The notes beneath the pieces were generated by a model. It ran no database searches and had not been told where the DNA came from. It saw only the letters and a list, made by a program, of their open reading frames with translations. Shown here piece after piece: positions 36,533-45,770 of a DNA stretch of 64,000 nt (position 1 is its first letter; the number at the start of each line of letters is the position of its first letter). The translations under genes and the position numbers were made by a program. The DNA is from an uncultured Methanobrevibacter sp. Lineage in GTDB: Archaea > Methanobacteriota > Methanobacteria > Methanobacteriales > Methanobacteriaceae. The stretch is taken from assembly GCA_900319985.1 (NCBI GenBank), contig ONQL01000005.1, positions 4,606 through 68,605 of the forward strand. Reading direction: 5' to 3'.

Positions 36533-37030
36533 TTAATTTTCAGTAATACTTGATGCTAAAAAGGTTATACCATATAAAATCAGACATATTCCAACGATTA
36601 TTGCAGTATATAATGGTTGTGCGATTGAAAAAGAAGCTAAGAAAACAGCAATTATACCCAATATTAAAATTAATACTGAAGCAAGTCTTGACAATGATTC
36701 TATTCCTTTAAACATACCCACTATACCTATAAACATCAGAACAAATGCAATTAAATAAAACTGGAATCCTATAATAAAGGACAATGCATCAATTTCATAA
36801 ATAAATAAGACACCTAACAATATTGCACAAATTCCAAGAAGTATATTAACTGCTGAAAAATGAGTCATCACGCTGAATATAGAAAATCCATCAATGATAG
36901 AAGCAATTCCAAATGCAATTAAACATACTCCTGCAATAAGAGATACTGCATCTGCACTATAAACTGGATAAACCATAAAAAGCAAACCCAGTATTATAAA
37001 TAAAATTCCAAGTATTTTTCTATAGTCCAT
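36533..37030 (-). CDS. HdeD/DUF308-like membrane protein
   Basis: A 165-residue protein with about six hydrophobic helices, characteristic of the HdeD family (LGILFIILGLLFMVYPVYSA, then repeated GxxxIxxG helices such as IGICLILYGITFL at the end). The ATG at 37030 has AGGTGA five bases upstream, excluding a GTG start nine bases earlier. Acid resistance is known for E. coli HdeD; its archaeal role is unknown. Probably co-transcribed with the UbiB-like gene 17 bases downstream. Confidence 0.82.
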   Translation of the reverse strand: MDYRKILGILFIILGLLFMVYPVYSADAVSLIAGVCLIAFGIASIIDGFSIFSVMTHFSAVNILLGICAILLGVLFIYEIDALSFIIGFQFYLIAFVLMFIGIVGMFKGIESLSRLASVLILILGIIAVFLASFSIAQPLYTAIIVGICLILYGITFLASSITEN

Positions 37031-37147
37031 ATATTTCACCTTATGATATTAAATATATGACATCACCTATTATATATTTTAAGTAAAATTAGCAAAATGA
37101 ATTAATAATCGATGAAAAAAATTAAATGATAAAAATAAAAAAAAGGC

Positions 37148-37169
37148 AGTAAATGCACAGGCATTTACT
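37148..37169 (-). terminator. Terminator of the beta-helix adhesin gene
   Basis: AGTAAATG / CATTTACT form a perfect 8-bp stem with a six-base loop overlapping the stop codon. On the minus strand it is followed by GCC and eight T residues. Confidence 0.7.
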
Positions 37170-38676
37170 TATATACTTTTGCAGTTTTTTTAGCAATAAA
37201 ACGACCGTAGCTGGCTTGATATTTGATTTTTTTGCCAACTTTAAGTTTGTTCAATACGCTTTTTGTAATTTTAACTTTTGCAATACCTTTTGAATTGGTT
37301 TTTGCTTTTAAAGTTTTGCCATTGAACTTGAAGGTTACTATTTTAGCCTTAAGTGCTGAAGAACCTTTCTTAAGTGTAGCCTGCAATGTTAGTTTTTTTG
37401 CTGATTTTTTAACTTTTACTGTTTTCAGGACGATTTTTGTGTTTTTGAAAACGCAGCTTTTTAAAGTTCCGCCATAGATATCCTTACCTTTTGGTGCTCT
37501 ATTGTCACTAAATGTACATTTAACCGCTTTAGCACAGTGCACTTTATCGGAATTGGAGGTTCTGAAACCGTATATTGCTCCACCTCTTTCACCAGCCACA
37601 TTATTTGCAAAGGTTGAGCCTTCAATCTTATTAGTATAATATTTAAGGCTGGAAACCCATTTGCCGTTTTCATAATGACCTGATTGTTCATGGCATTTGA
37701 AATAGACCGCTCCACCATACATGGATACCTTATTTTTATTAAAATTTGAATTTTTAATAAAGAGATCTTTGCATCCAAATACAGCAGCACCCTTTTCTCC
37801 AGCCCTGTTTGAAGTGAATGTACAGGAATTAATGGATATGTGAGAGTATGCATAAACCGCTCCCCCACCACGACCATTAGCTATATTATTAGTGAATTTA
37901 CAGTTAGATATTGTATCTTTACCGTGTTCAAGAAGAGCCTGCATTCCAATAGTGAAAAGAAGGTTCACATCTTCAGTAACATTTTTGCCTCCGAAATAGT
38001 TTCTATAGAAATCTGCACTTTTCTTAAATGTTAATGAGAAAACCGCCCCGGCATCTCCTCCCGCTGAATTCTTATTGAATACTGAATTTTTTAAAGTTAA
38101 AGCTCCTAAAGAATTTACAGCACCACCGGCAGTACCCGCATTATTATTTGTAAAAGAACACTTGTTAATTGTCAAATCTGCAAAGTTCAATATTGCTCCT
38201 CCATAAATGTTGGCATTACCGTTTTTAAATTTGATGTTGTTCAATGTAACCTTATACTGCTTTGATAAGTCCCCATAGTTAATAATGAAGATTCTGGATT
38301 TGCCCATACCATCAATAGTATGGCCATTACCATTAATTGTTATATCCTTACTGATTAAAATTCCAGCAGTGAGGTTAAATTCGTTATTATATTTGTAATC
38401 TTGTGTCAAATTGATTGTACTTCCGCTTTCAGCAAGAAGAAGCTTTATCTGTAATGCTTTGAAAGTACCGTCATCATCATAAGTGATTAAATCTTTGATG
38501 TCTCCCACAGGCTGATTTTCATCATTGCTTACTGCTTTTAAATCGTCAGAGCTTTCACCAACCAAAGCAGTTTCATCGCTAGCTACTGCAGTATCATTAA
38601 TGTCCCCTGCAAAAACGCCTGAAACACTGAATAATATGCAGGTAATCAATAAAATAAAAAATATCTTTTTTTTCAT
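37165..38676 (-). CDS. Adhesin-like protein: parallel beta-helix plus Ig-like domain
   Basis: About 503 residues from the ATG at 38676 (MKKKIFFILL), preceded by GGAG; an ATG five codons upstream is also possible. A signal peptide ends at GVFAGD. Residues about 120-400 form a right-handed parallel beta-helix with recurring NGGGGAVYA-like turns: YGGAILNFADLTINKCSFTN, AGGAVNSLGALTLKNSVFNK, SKDNRAPKGKDIY-type steps. The last about 90 residues are an Ig-like domain rich in lysine. This is the adhesin-like protein class of gut Methanobrevibacter, probably surface-exposed. Confidence 0.85.
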   Translation of the reverse strand: MKKKIFFILLITCILFSVSGVFAGDINDTAVASDETALVGESSDDLKAVSNDENQPVGDIKDLITYDDDGTFKALQIKLLLAESGSTINLTQDYKYNNEFNLTAGILISKDITINGNGHTIDGMGKSRIFIINYGDLSKQYKVTLNNIKFKNGNANIYGGAILNFADLTINKCSFTNNNAGTAGGAVNSLGALTLKNSVFNKNSAGGDAGAVFSLTFKKSADFYRNYFGGKNVTEDVNLLFTIGMQALLEHGKDTISNCKFTNNIANGRGGGAVYAYSHISINSCTFTSNRAGEKGAAVFGCKDLFIKNSNFNKNKVSMYGGAVYFKCHEQSGHYENGKWVSSLKYYTNKIEGSTFANNVAGERGGAIYGFRTSNSDKVHCAKAVKCTFSDNRAPKGKDIYGGTLKSCVFKNTKIVLKTVKVKKSAKKLTLQATLKKGSSALKAKIVTFKFNGKTLKAKTNSKGIAKVKITKSVLNKLKVGKKIKYQASYGRFIAKKTAKVYK

Positions 38677-38714
38677 TTTATTTGTCTCCATGTTTTTTCT
38701 ATTTAAAAAAATAA

Positions 38715-38739
38715 CTAGAAGTTAATTGATAACTTCTAG
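38715..38739 (-). terminator. Terminator of the YhgE/Pip gene
   Basis: CTAGAAGTTA / TAACTTCTAG form a perfect 10-bp stem with a 5-base loop overlapping the stop. TTATTTTTTT follows on the minus strand. Confidence 0.75.
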
Positions 38740-40574
38740 AACAATCCACTATCTTCAAGTTTTTCCTCAAAGTATTTGGACGGTTTGTCCGCTTTTTCCT
38801 TAATAATAACTGAAACAATGACAGTCAGTATTCCTATTGCAAGTAACGTTATCAATGCCGGCCAATAATTGGACCAGACAACACCCAATTGTGCTTCCCG
38901 TACCAATTTAATTGCATAAGTCATCGGCATATACGGATATATAGATTGGAAAAATTGATGCATAATCTGAATCGGATAAATTCCCCCAGTCGCTGAAATT
39001 TGAAGAACTAAAAGAACTACGGCAACACCCTTTCCAACAGTTCCAATTGCCGAAATCAACGAATACATTAATATCATGAACACCATCGATACCAGTATTG
39101 CCGAGAATATAAACAAAGGATAATTATCGATGTGCACGCCTAAAAGATGAGCCCCTGTTATTGTTACACAGGCCTGCAGTATGCTCATCACCACATAGAG
39201 TATCAATTTACCTGCATACATTTCAAATGGGGAATATTTGGTTCCGACGCTTGACTTAGGTTCAATCATGACACAGGTGATTAAAGCACCTACCCACATT
39301 GACAATACAATATAGAATGGAGCTACATTTGATCCATAGTCCGGAACTGAAAATACTTCATGCCTATCCAATTTAATCGGTGAGAAGAAATAGTCGCCGA
39401 GAAGTGTTTCATTGATTCCTGTAAGTGCTGAAAGCTGGTTTGCTGTTGCTCCAAGTGAACCTGCTGCTGTGAATAAAGCTTGAGCCGCTGCATTTCCCAG
39501 TAATTGTGCACCAGCTGCGAGACTTAATGATCCTTCAGCCAATTGCACTGAACCATCAGCCACTTGAACAGAACCATCGGCCAACTGGATAGAACCATCC
39601 GCCAACTGAACCGAACCGTCAGCCAACTGGATAGAACCATCCGCCAACTGAACAGCACCATCAGCCAATTGACTTGTACCTTTTGCAAGTTCTGAATTAC
39701 TGCTTACATACTCTTTTACCGGACCTTCCGGAATTAAGGACGGATCTACAGCAGAGTCCAACTCTTCGGAACCTTGCTGAACCTGACTAGCACCCTGTTG
39801 AACCTGACTGGCACCTTGCTGGACACCAGAAGACCCCTGTTTAACCTGACTGGCACCTTGCTGGACACCGGCAGATCCCTGTTTAACCTGACTGGCACCA
39901 TCCTGCACTTGACCTACACCGGATGCCACCTGACCGGCACCGTCTGAAACCTGTGCAGCTCCTGCCTGAAGTTGAGAACCTCCACTAGCCAGTTGACCTG
40001 CACCAGATGCAAGACCTTGCTGCAATTCACCAAGCTTGCCGTATGCCGCCAAGTTAATGACTTGAATAATTTTTGCATTGAGTGTTGTATAAACTGTATT
40101 TGCACCTGTATCAGTTAATTTAGTAGCCACAGGATTGGATTTAACATTTACAACATATTCCAATTTTGCCTGTTTAGGGTTGTCTTTCGTAATCGAAATA
40201 ACATTTTCACTCAGGTTTTTGGGTATTACAATACCTGCATAATACTTTCCTTCATACACTCCGTCCCGCAGTTCATCTTCCGTAATAAATGTCCATTTAA
40301 ATTTATCATTTTTCTTTAATTCTTTAACAAGTTCATTTCCAATATTGAGCTTTTTGCCCTCCATTGTAGTACCATTATCAAGATTTGCAATTGCAAATTC
40401 TACATTTCCCGTGTTTCCGTAAGGGTCCCAACATGCCTGAATATTCAAAAGAGCATAAAGGGAAGGAAGAATAATGATTGCAACTAAAACTATTATTACA
40501 ATTGGATTTGAAAATGCTGATTTAAAATCATTCTTTATTATCTCAGCAATATTGCCTATATCTTTACTGCCCAT
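38736..40574 (-). CDS. YhgE/Pip-type membrane protein with heptad repeats
   Basis: A 612-residue protein of the YhgE/Pip family (phage infection protein and type VII secretion relatives). Residues about 25-45 form the first transmembrane helix (IVLVAIIILPSLYALLNI). The N-terminal extracellular domain is then extended by residues about 190-350, which are Gly/Ala/Ser-rich repeats: VQQGASQV, QLADGSVQLADGSIQ and similar. The last about 200 residues hold six helices of an ABC-2-like permease domain. Bacterial relatives are surface proteins and can serve as phage receptors. No ATPase partner is adjacent. Confidence 0.85.
   Translation of the reverse strand: MGSKDIGNIAEIIKNDFKSAFSNPIVIIVLVAIIILPSLYALLNIQACWDPYGNTGNVEFAIANLDNGTTMEGKKLNIGNELVKELKKNDKFKWTFITEDELRDGVYEGKYYAGIVIPKNLSENVISITKDNPKQAKLEYVVNVKSNPVATKLTDTGANTVYTTLNAKIIQVINLAAYGKLGELQQGLASGAGQLASGGSQLQAGAAQVSDGAGQVASGVGQVQDGASQVKQGSAGVQQGASQVKQGSSGVQQGASQVQQGASQVQQGSEELDSAVDPSLIPEGPVKEYVSSNSELAKGTSQLADGAVQLADGSIQLADGSVQLADGSIQLADGSVQVADGSVQLAEGSLSLAAGAQLLGNAAAQALFTAAGSLGATANQLSALTGINETLLGDYFFSPIKLDRHEVFSVPDYGSNVAPFYIVLSMWVGALITCVMIEPKSSVGTKYSPFEMYAGKLILYVVMSILQACVTITGAHLLGVHIDNYPLFIFSAILVSMVFMILMYSLISAIGTVGKGVAVVLLVLQISATGGIYPIQIMHQFFQSIYPYMPMTYAIKLVREAQLGVVWSNYWPALITLLAIGILTVIVSVIIKEKADKPSKYFEEKLEDSGLF
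39534..39660 (-). repeat. Tandem 21-base repeats in the YhgE/Pip gene
   Basis: About six near-identical 21-base units (such as GATGGTTCTATCCAGTTGGCG read on the minus strand, varying at third positions) encode the heptad QLADGSV/I. Synonymous variation shows the repeat is kept at protein level while drifting in DNA. Confidence 0.75.
39780..39905 (-). repeat. Tandem 42-base repeats in the YhgE/Pip gene
   Basis: Two to three units of about 42 bases are nearly identical, differing at about three positions (CAGAAGACC versus CGGCAGATC). They encode GSAGVQQGASQVKQ-type 14-residue repeats. This is a likely site of length variation by slippage or recombination. Confidence 0.7.
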
Positions 40575-41020
40575 ATCATATCACCAATATAATATTTAAA
40601 AAGTAAAAGAAAGTTTTTAAAGTTTTATTGCTTAAAAACAAGCTACCACCTCAGCAAATGATTATATTAACATATTCTGAATATTTTTAAGCAATAACTA
40701 TAATAACTATACTTAAACCGCCTAAAACATTAGGATTAACGCATTAACCTCCATTGGATGTTAAATAAGGCTTTACATGATATCAAAAATTATTTATCCA
40801 ACAAACGGAAAAATTTTTTCAACATCAAATCACCATACTATGAATTATATAAAAAATTTTATAAAAGAGTTTCTATATCATTTATATAATTTGAAATAAA
40901 GTATAAAAAAAATAAACTTTAATCTGAATAAAAACCGTGTGCAACGGTTTAATGTTTTCAACAGAAAAAATATCAAAGATTTGAAACTTCAATTGAAGTT
41001 AAAAAAAAAATAGGATAGGT
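40575..41020. other. Intergenic region between YhgE/Pip and flavodoxin genes
   Basis: A 446-base AT-rich interval with no coding frame of note. It holds the 3' end signals of the flavodoxin-like gene (minus strand) on the right and the upstream region of the YhgE/Pip gene on the left. A 14-base palindrome ACTTCAATTGAAGT lies at 40985-40998. No RNA gene was recognised. Confidence 0.5.
40932..40950 (-). terminator. Hairpin with T-run downstream of the flavodoxin-like gene
   Basis: AAACCGT / ACGGTTT form a 7-bp perfect stem with a five-base loop. On the minus strand it is followed by TTTATT, and it lies about 70 bases after the flavodoxin stop. Confidence 0.5.
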
Positions 41021-41563
41021 TTAGAATTTTAAACCTAATTCATAAGCTTCTTTTAATTTGTCTTCCTGTTCTTCAGCTACGATTCCTGCAGGACCTGCAC
41101 TACCAGCATCAACATGTCCGATTACATCGTAACCCATAAATGTGAACGGGGAGAATTTGGTAAGTTCTATGTATTCTTTGTAGGTTCCTTCCGGTTGATT
41201 TTCAGTGAAAATCAATGCAGCCTTACCTGATAAGCTTTTATCAGGATTTTGACCTATGCTGTAGAACCTGTCAATAATCAATTTACCTTGTGCAGACATT
41301 TGACCATAATAGATAGGAGTAGCAAAAATCACGCCGTCAGCTGCAACCAAATCATCCAAAATCTTATTTCCATCATCTTTACGGACACATTCAGGATGTT
41401 CAGCACAGTACATGCATGCTTTACATGGAGCTATGTCTTCACCTTCAAGGAAATATTTAACTACTTCCCCACCGTTTTCTTCAATACCTTTTATCATTTC
41501 GTCCATCAATACGTCACAGTTTCCACCTTTACGTGGACTTGCTTGAAGTGCTATAATTTTCAT
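41021..41563 (-). CDS. NADPH-dependent FMN reductase / flavodoxin-like protein with Cys cluster
   Basis: A 180-residue flavoprotein. The FMN phosphate loop is QASPRKGGNCDVLMDEM. APCKACMYCAEHPECVRKDD provides four cysteines of a possible 4Fe-4S site, as in iron-sulfur flavoproteins. FATPIYYGQMSAQGKLIIDR lines the flavin pocket. Electron transfer from ferredoxin to small acceptors is the usual role. An intact paralogue of the broken gene at 63357-63901. Confidence 0.87.
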   Translation of the reverse strand: MKIIALQASPRKGGNCDVLMDEMIKGIEENGGEVVKYFLEGEDIAPCKACMYCAEHPECVRKDDGNKILDDLVAADGVIFATPIYYGQMSAQGKLIIDRFYSIGQNPDKSLSGKAALIFTENQPEGTYKEYIELTKFSPFTFMGYDVIGHVDAGSAGPAGIVAEEQEDKLKEAYELGLKF

Positions 41564-41706
41564 TTTTTTCTCTCCGATTGTTATTAATTTACAAAACTGG
41601 AAATTAATATTTTATATTTTGTTGAAAAAAATATATAAATATTATATATCAATATTTAAATTAATTATATATAGTTAAAAATCAAAAATATTTAATAGGT
41701 GTATCC

Positions 41707-42258
41707 ATGAATATGAAACAACTTTACGCAATACTTATTGTCTTAATTGTTATTTACGTAGGTATTAATGTAGGTGCTAACGGTTTAAATATTCTTAATT
41801 CTAATGACAACAGCAGTCCCAACACTTCATCTAATGCAGGTGGGGGAGACATTACAGTTGGTGCCGGCAGTTTTGCAAAAATAGACAATTTTGCAGATAA
41901 AAAAATCAATGACACTGCCGTAAGTCTAACCAGTAAAAATTCCAACGTAAGCCTAACTGTTGAACAGATTGACAGTTCTGTTAATGTGACCGATACATAT
42001 AACAGTCTACTCAGTAGCGGGTCATATTCATCAGGTCAGGCAATTAATCAAAATGGAGTAACTGCATACTTCCTATACCACGAAGACACTAACGGCTATA
42101 GTTCTGACGTATATTTTGCTAAGGATAATCAAAACTTCAAGATTAGTGGAACAAACGTCACCTATGAAAACAGTGACAACTTCATTAATACATGCAAAAG
42201 CATTATCAATTCCCTCCATGTCGCTTCAAATAATGACGGGAAAATTAGCAGATGGTAA
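41707..42258 (+). CDS. Membrane-anchored small extracellular protein
   Basis: A 183-residue protein starting MNMKQLYAILIVLIVIYVGI. That single N-terminal helix acts as signal anchor or signal peptide. A Ser/Asn/Gly linker (SSNAGGGD) and a beta-rich domain of about 130 residues follow, with NVSLTVEQIDSSVNV, AYFLYHEDT and an end INSLHVASNNDG. It resembles other small exported methanogen proteins but no family is assigned. A terminator follows. Confidence 0.65.
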   Translation: MNMKQLYAILIVLIVIYVGINVGANGLNILNSNDNSSPNTSSNAGGGDITVGAGSFAKIDNFADKKINDTAVSLTSKNSNVSLTVEQIDSSVNVTDTYNSLLSSGSYSSGQAINQNGVTAYFLYHEDTNGYSSDVYFAKDNQNFKISGTNVTYENSDNFINTCKSIINSLHVASNNDGKISRW

Positions 42259-42270
42259 AACTTTAACGTA

Positions 42271-42287
42271 GAGAGAATCACTCTCTC
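42271..42287 (+). terminator. Terminator after the small extracellular-protein gene
   Basis: GAGAGA / TCTCTC form a 6-bp stem with a five-base loop. AATCTAATTTTTTT follows. Confidence 0.6.
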
Positions 42288-42328
42288 AATCTAATTTTTT
42301 TAAACTAACTTATTTTAAGAGAAATATC

Positions 42329-43033
42329 ATGAAATTATCAAAATCAAAGGTGAATTCCTATCTGAAATGTCCTCTTGAGTTTAAATTTCAATACATTGAC
42401 GAAATTGAAGTTCCCCAAAACAGATACATGGCACTTGGAAGCGATGTTCATTCCATAGCCGAAAAATTCACAGAAAAATTCGGTGATGAGCTTGAAAACG
42501 TCAATACTCATAATGAACTTCTAAAAATTGCCCATGAATTAGACATTGGATATGACCTGACAGCACACATTGATAATTTGGCCTCATTTTTTGATGAAAT
42601 GTTTGTTGAAAACGATTACAAACTGTTTTCCAATGAAGAGTATCTGCTCGATGAAAAAAACAGGTTTTCAGGAATTTGCGACATCATTCTGGAAGATGAA
42701 AATGGAGATTTGGTTGTTATAGACTATAAGACAAGCAAATCAAGTTCCTTTTCAAAATATCGTCTGGAATTATGCTATTACAAACTGCTTGTTGAAAATG
42801 TTTATAAAAAAGATGTGTCAAGCGTTGGAGTATTCTTTACCAAAAACGGCAGACTACGACTATTGGATGTTTGCAATGAGGAAAATAAGCGCAAGTATCT
42901 AAACCAAAATGAAATTGACGATGCAATCACCACATTACACAAGGTGAGAGACGGAATAAACAATGAAATTTTTCCGGCCAGAAAACAGTTCTTATGCAAA
43001 TACTGCACATACAGACATATCTGTGAAGGATAA
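42329..43033 (+). CDS. RecB/Cas4-like PD-(D/E)XK nuclease with Fe-S cysteines
   Basis: A 234-residue protein with nuclease motifs of the RecB C-terminal family: His41 in ALGSDVHSI, Asp118 in FSGICDII, and Asp132/Lys134 in VVIDYKTSKS. Cys14 plus Cys223, Cys226 and Cys232 (LCKYCTYRHICEG) match the 4Fe-4S arrangement of Cas4 and AddB. No cas gene, helicase or CRISPR array lies nearby, so it is a solo nuclease. It is likely a DNA end-processing enzyme. Its stop lies 11 bases from the convergent GNAT-like gene. Confidence 0.85.
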   Translation: MKLSKSKVNSYLKCPLEFKFQYIDEIEVPQNRYMALGSDVHSIAEKFTEKFGDELENVNTHNELLKIAHELDIGYDLTAHIDNLASFFDEMFVENDYKLFSNEEYLLDEKNRFSGICDIILEDENGDLVVIDYKTSKSSSFSKYRLELCYYKLLVENVYKKDVSSVGVFFTKNGRLRLLDVCNEENKRKYLNQNEIDDAITTLHKVRDGINNEIFPARKQFLCKYCTYRHICEG

Positions 43034-43043
43034 TCCGACAGCC

Positions 43044-44480
43044 TTAAATATATTTTTTTAACTCCTCGATTGTTTCTAAAACATCACTGTCATCATCAAG
43101 CTGTTTCAAGTAGTTCAGACATATTTCAATGCCGTTTAAGTCATCATGCTCATAGAAATATTTTTCAAAATCATTGTAATCGACAAAACTCAAATTGAAC
43201 TCTTCATAATAGTTTAGAGGATGATTATGCATGAATTCGTATCCATCATCTGTAATGGTCCCATTAAAATAATTGTTTTCATCGAGGAATCCTTTGAGAA
43301 CATCCCAATTGACGTTATATGTATTTTCAGTATTCAAAACAGCATAATCAAAATCAATTCCCCCATCAATCAACTTCAAAAACTTATAGGCAACATATCG
43401 GATATCCTCCTGAAAATCATCGTCATGAGTTTTGATTGAACTGACCAAACTGTCAAACATCTCATTGGGATTGTATCTTAAGTTTATGCCACAGAAATGA
43501 CAGAATCTGTCATGGTCATCAATCGGCATACTGCAGTATGGACACACATCAGTATGGGATTTTATTGATGGTTCATCGGGAACATCAAACAGATAGGCCA
43601 ACCTGATGAGCAGAGATTCGTTTAAAATCATTCCTGCCTCATATTCCTCCCTAATCTGATTTTTAATCTCCAAAGCTTTTTGATGAGTCACATGAGCATC
43701 ATCAATCAATGATTCTATATATGGTGACAATTCATCCCCTTCGCCTATTATCTCTTCAAGTGTATATGACTTGACCGAAAGATTGTCTTCAAGTTCCATT
43801 ACAGTATTGATAAGATTTTCATCCTGATTTATAAACAGTTCCTTTAAATTATTCAAATAATCGTCATCGATTTGATTTCTCATATCCAAACAGTCATAAT
43901 GGTCAATATCATAGTTCAAAGGAGAGCTATATGCAAAATGGGACTTTTCCAAATCAAGAAAATGTATGCTTGCACAGATTTTCAAATCATAAAAATGAGT
44001 GGCCAATTCCTCAGATGAATCATAGTCCACATTTGAGAGAACCTGTTCGCCGGGTATGATGAATTCAAAGGAACATGCAACAATGCTGTCAGTAATTCTT
44101 TTTGCAAATCCATATTTGACCAGCAATTCAACAACCAACCTTGTCGGCTCCACAATGCTCGGCTTGTTATGTTCTTTCATCGTTTTTGTAAGCTCTTCCA
44201 AAAACAGCCCTTTTCCTCGAAATTCAGGCAAAACATAAATATTGTTCAAGGCAGAAGTCATGAATTGTCTGGAATAATCATAGGAACAGAATCCAACTAC
44301 CTTTGTATCATAAACCAGCTCCTTAAATAAGCTGCACACGGGACTTATAATAGAAAACCCTTCACGGTTCATCGAATCTGCAATGTAATCATAATTTTCG
44401 CTTAAGATTTCCATAACATCCAAAGTGTTTTCAGTCAGGTATACCTTTTGAATATTATTTTTTCTGATTAAATAATTCAT
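43044..44480 (-). CDS. GNAT-like acetyltransferase domain with zinc ribbon
   Basis: A 478-residue protein. Residues about 20-130 look like a GNAT fold: FCSYDYSRQFMTSALNNIYV followed by LPEFRGKGLFLEEL, the acetyl-CoA pyrophosphate-loop equivalent. A zinc ribbon of CPYCSMPIDDHDRFCHFCG type lies near residue 320. The remaining C terminus is acidic and helical, with FLDENNYFNGTITDDGYEFM. No known protein combines these in my memory. The acetylation substrate is unknown. Confidence 0.6.
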   Translation of the reverse strand: MNYLIRKNNIQKVYLTENTLDVMEILSENYDYIADSMNREGFSIISPVCSLFKELVYDTKVVGFCSYDYSRQFMTSALNNIYVLPEFRGKGLFLEELTKTMKEHNKPSIVEPTRLVVELLVKYGFAKRITDSIVACSFEFIIPGEQVLSNVDYDSSEELATHFYDLKICASIHFLDLEKSHFAYSSPLNYDIDHYDCLDMRNQIDDDYLNNLKELFINQDENLINTVMELEDNLSVKSYTLEEIIGEGDELSPYIESLIDDAHVTHQKALEIKNQIREEYEAGMILNESLLIRLAYLFDVPDEPSIKSHTDVCPYCSMPIDDHDRFCHFCGINLRYNPNEMFDSLVSSIKTHDDDFQEDIRYVAYKFLKLIDGGIDFDYAVLNTENTYNVNWDVLKGFLDENNYFNGTITDDGYEFMHNHPLNYYEEFNLSFVDYNDFEKYFYEHDDLNGIEICLNYLKQLDDDSDVLETIEELKKYI

Positions 44481-44669
44481 GATTATACCTCAAGTATTAT
44501 TTAATATATACTAAAATCATCATATTTAAACTAATCGTTTTTAGCATCATTTTTAGGTTAAAAAAAATAATTATAATTTAGATTTACCAAAATAAAGAAT
44601 ATACGAAGGTTTAAAATTTGATATGCCTAAAAAGTATCTTTTAATATCACCTAAGACATATTAGATATT

Positions 44670-45614
44670 ATGAAGATTTTATTGATAGGTGCAGGTGCGG
44701 TTGGAATAGGTCTTGCAACATCAGTTGCATCACAGGGAGCAGAAGTGTCAATATTTGCAAGGGAAAAAACCGCAAAAGCAATAAGGGAAAACGGAATTGA
44801 AAGATGCGGACTGTTTGATCATTATAAAATAAAAGATGTTCCGGTTTATGAGAGATATGAAGACATTGCGAAAAATACATTTGATTATATATTCATTGCC
44901 TCCAAAACAACAGCAAACATGGAAATTGCAGAAAAGTTAAATAGTCACAAGGACATCATGAAAGATACTGCCAAGATAATCATTTTCCAGAACGGATTTG
45001 GAAACGATGAGGAATACTTGAAATATTTCACAAAAGACAGGGTTTTCTCAGCACGGGTCATTACAGGATTCATAAGACCTGAAAGACACATCAGTGAAGT
45101 AACAGTATATACAGAACCCCTCCTGCTTGGGTCATTGCAGCATGAAAATCCGAATTGCCTAAAAGAAATTGCAGACATGATTACTGCATCCGGAATAGAG
45201 TGCAAGCTAACCAATGAAGTTGACCGTTACCTGTGGGCGAAAATGCTTTACAATTGTGCCCTGAATCCATTAGGTGCAATATTGGATGTCAATTACGGCA
45301 AACTGACTGAAAACGAGTATTCAAAAGAAATCATGAATCGAATTTTGGATGAAATTTTTGAAGTTATTAAGGCATCAGGCCATTCCACACTTTGGAACAC
45401 CTCAAACGAATATAAAGACATATTCTATTCAAAACTGGTTCCGAATACCTATGAACATTACTCTTCCACCCATCAGGACATTAAAAGGAAAATAAAAACA
45501 GAAATCGACTCCCTAAACGGCAAGGTTATTCGAATTGGTGAGGAAAACAATGTTGATGTCAGCACAAATAAAATAATATATAACCTAATCAAATCTATTG
45601 AAAGTGACTTCTAA
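44670..45614 (+). CDS. Ketopantoate reductase family protein (PanE/ApbA)
   Basis: A 314-residue Rossmann-fold dehydrogenase. GAGAVGIGLATS is the NADP-binding loop. NGFGNDEEY and a C-terminal helical domain with RYLWAKMLYNCALNPLGAI supply the catalytic Lys and Asn of the family. Ketopantoate reductase makes pantoate for coenzyme A; pantoate kinase, the next archaeal step, is at 62484. Whether this copy is the true PanE or a paralogue cannot be settled by sequence alone. It starts at the ATG at 44670. Confidence 0.82.
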   Translation: MKILLIGAGAVGIGLATSVASQGAEVSIFAREKTAKAIRENGIERCGLFDHYKIKDVPVYERYEDIAKNTFDYIFIASKTTANMEIAEKLNSHKDIMKDTAKIIIFQNGFGNDEEYLKYFTKDRVFSARVITGFIRPERHISEVTVYTEPLLLGSLQHENPNCLKEIADMITASGIECKLTNEVDRYLWAKMLYNCALNPLGAILDVNYGKLTENEYSKEIMNRILDEIFEVIKASGHSTLWNTSNEYKDIFYSKLVPNTYEHYSSTHQDIKRKIKTEIDSLNGKVIRIGEENNVDVSTNKIIYNLIKSIESDF

Positions 45615-45770
45615 TTACCAATCTGATACTAAAACTTTATATAGGTTGAAATTAAAAATAGTATTGTTCATATTGTTATATACTATTTTTTTATAATATG
45701 AACAATGGTGATGGTTGAAATGAGCATTCGTTTGTATTCCTTTAGTGGTGTTATATACTTAGGTGATATT

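Noticed and set aside
39534..39905. Regular short repeats resembling a CRISPR array
   Set aside because: The repeats are in frame inside the YhgE/Pip gene, encode QLADGSV and VQQGASQV heptads, and have no spacers.
42329..43033. Cas4-like nuclease as evidence for a CRISPR-Cas locus
   Set aside because: No repeat-spacer array or other cas gene lies within the window.
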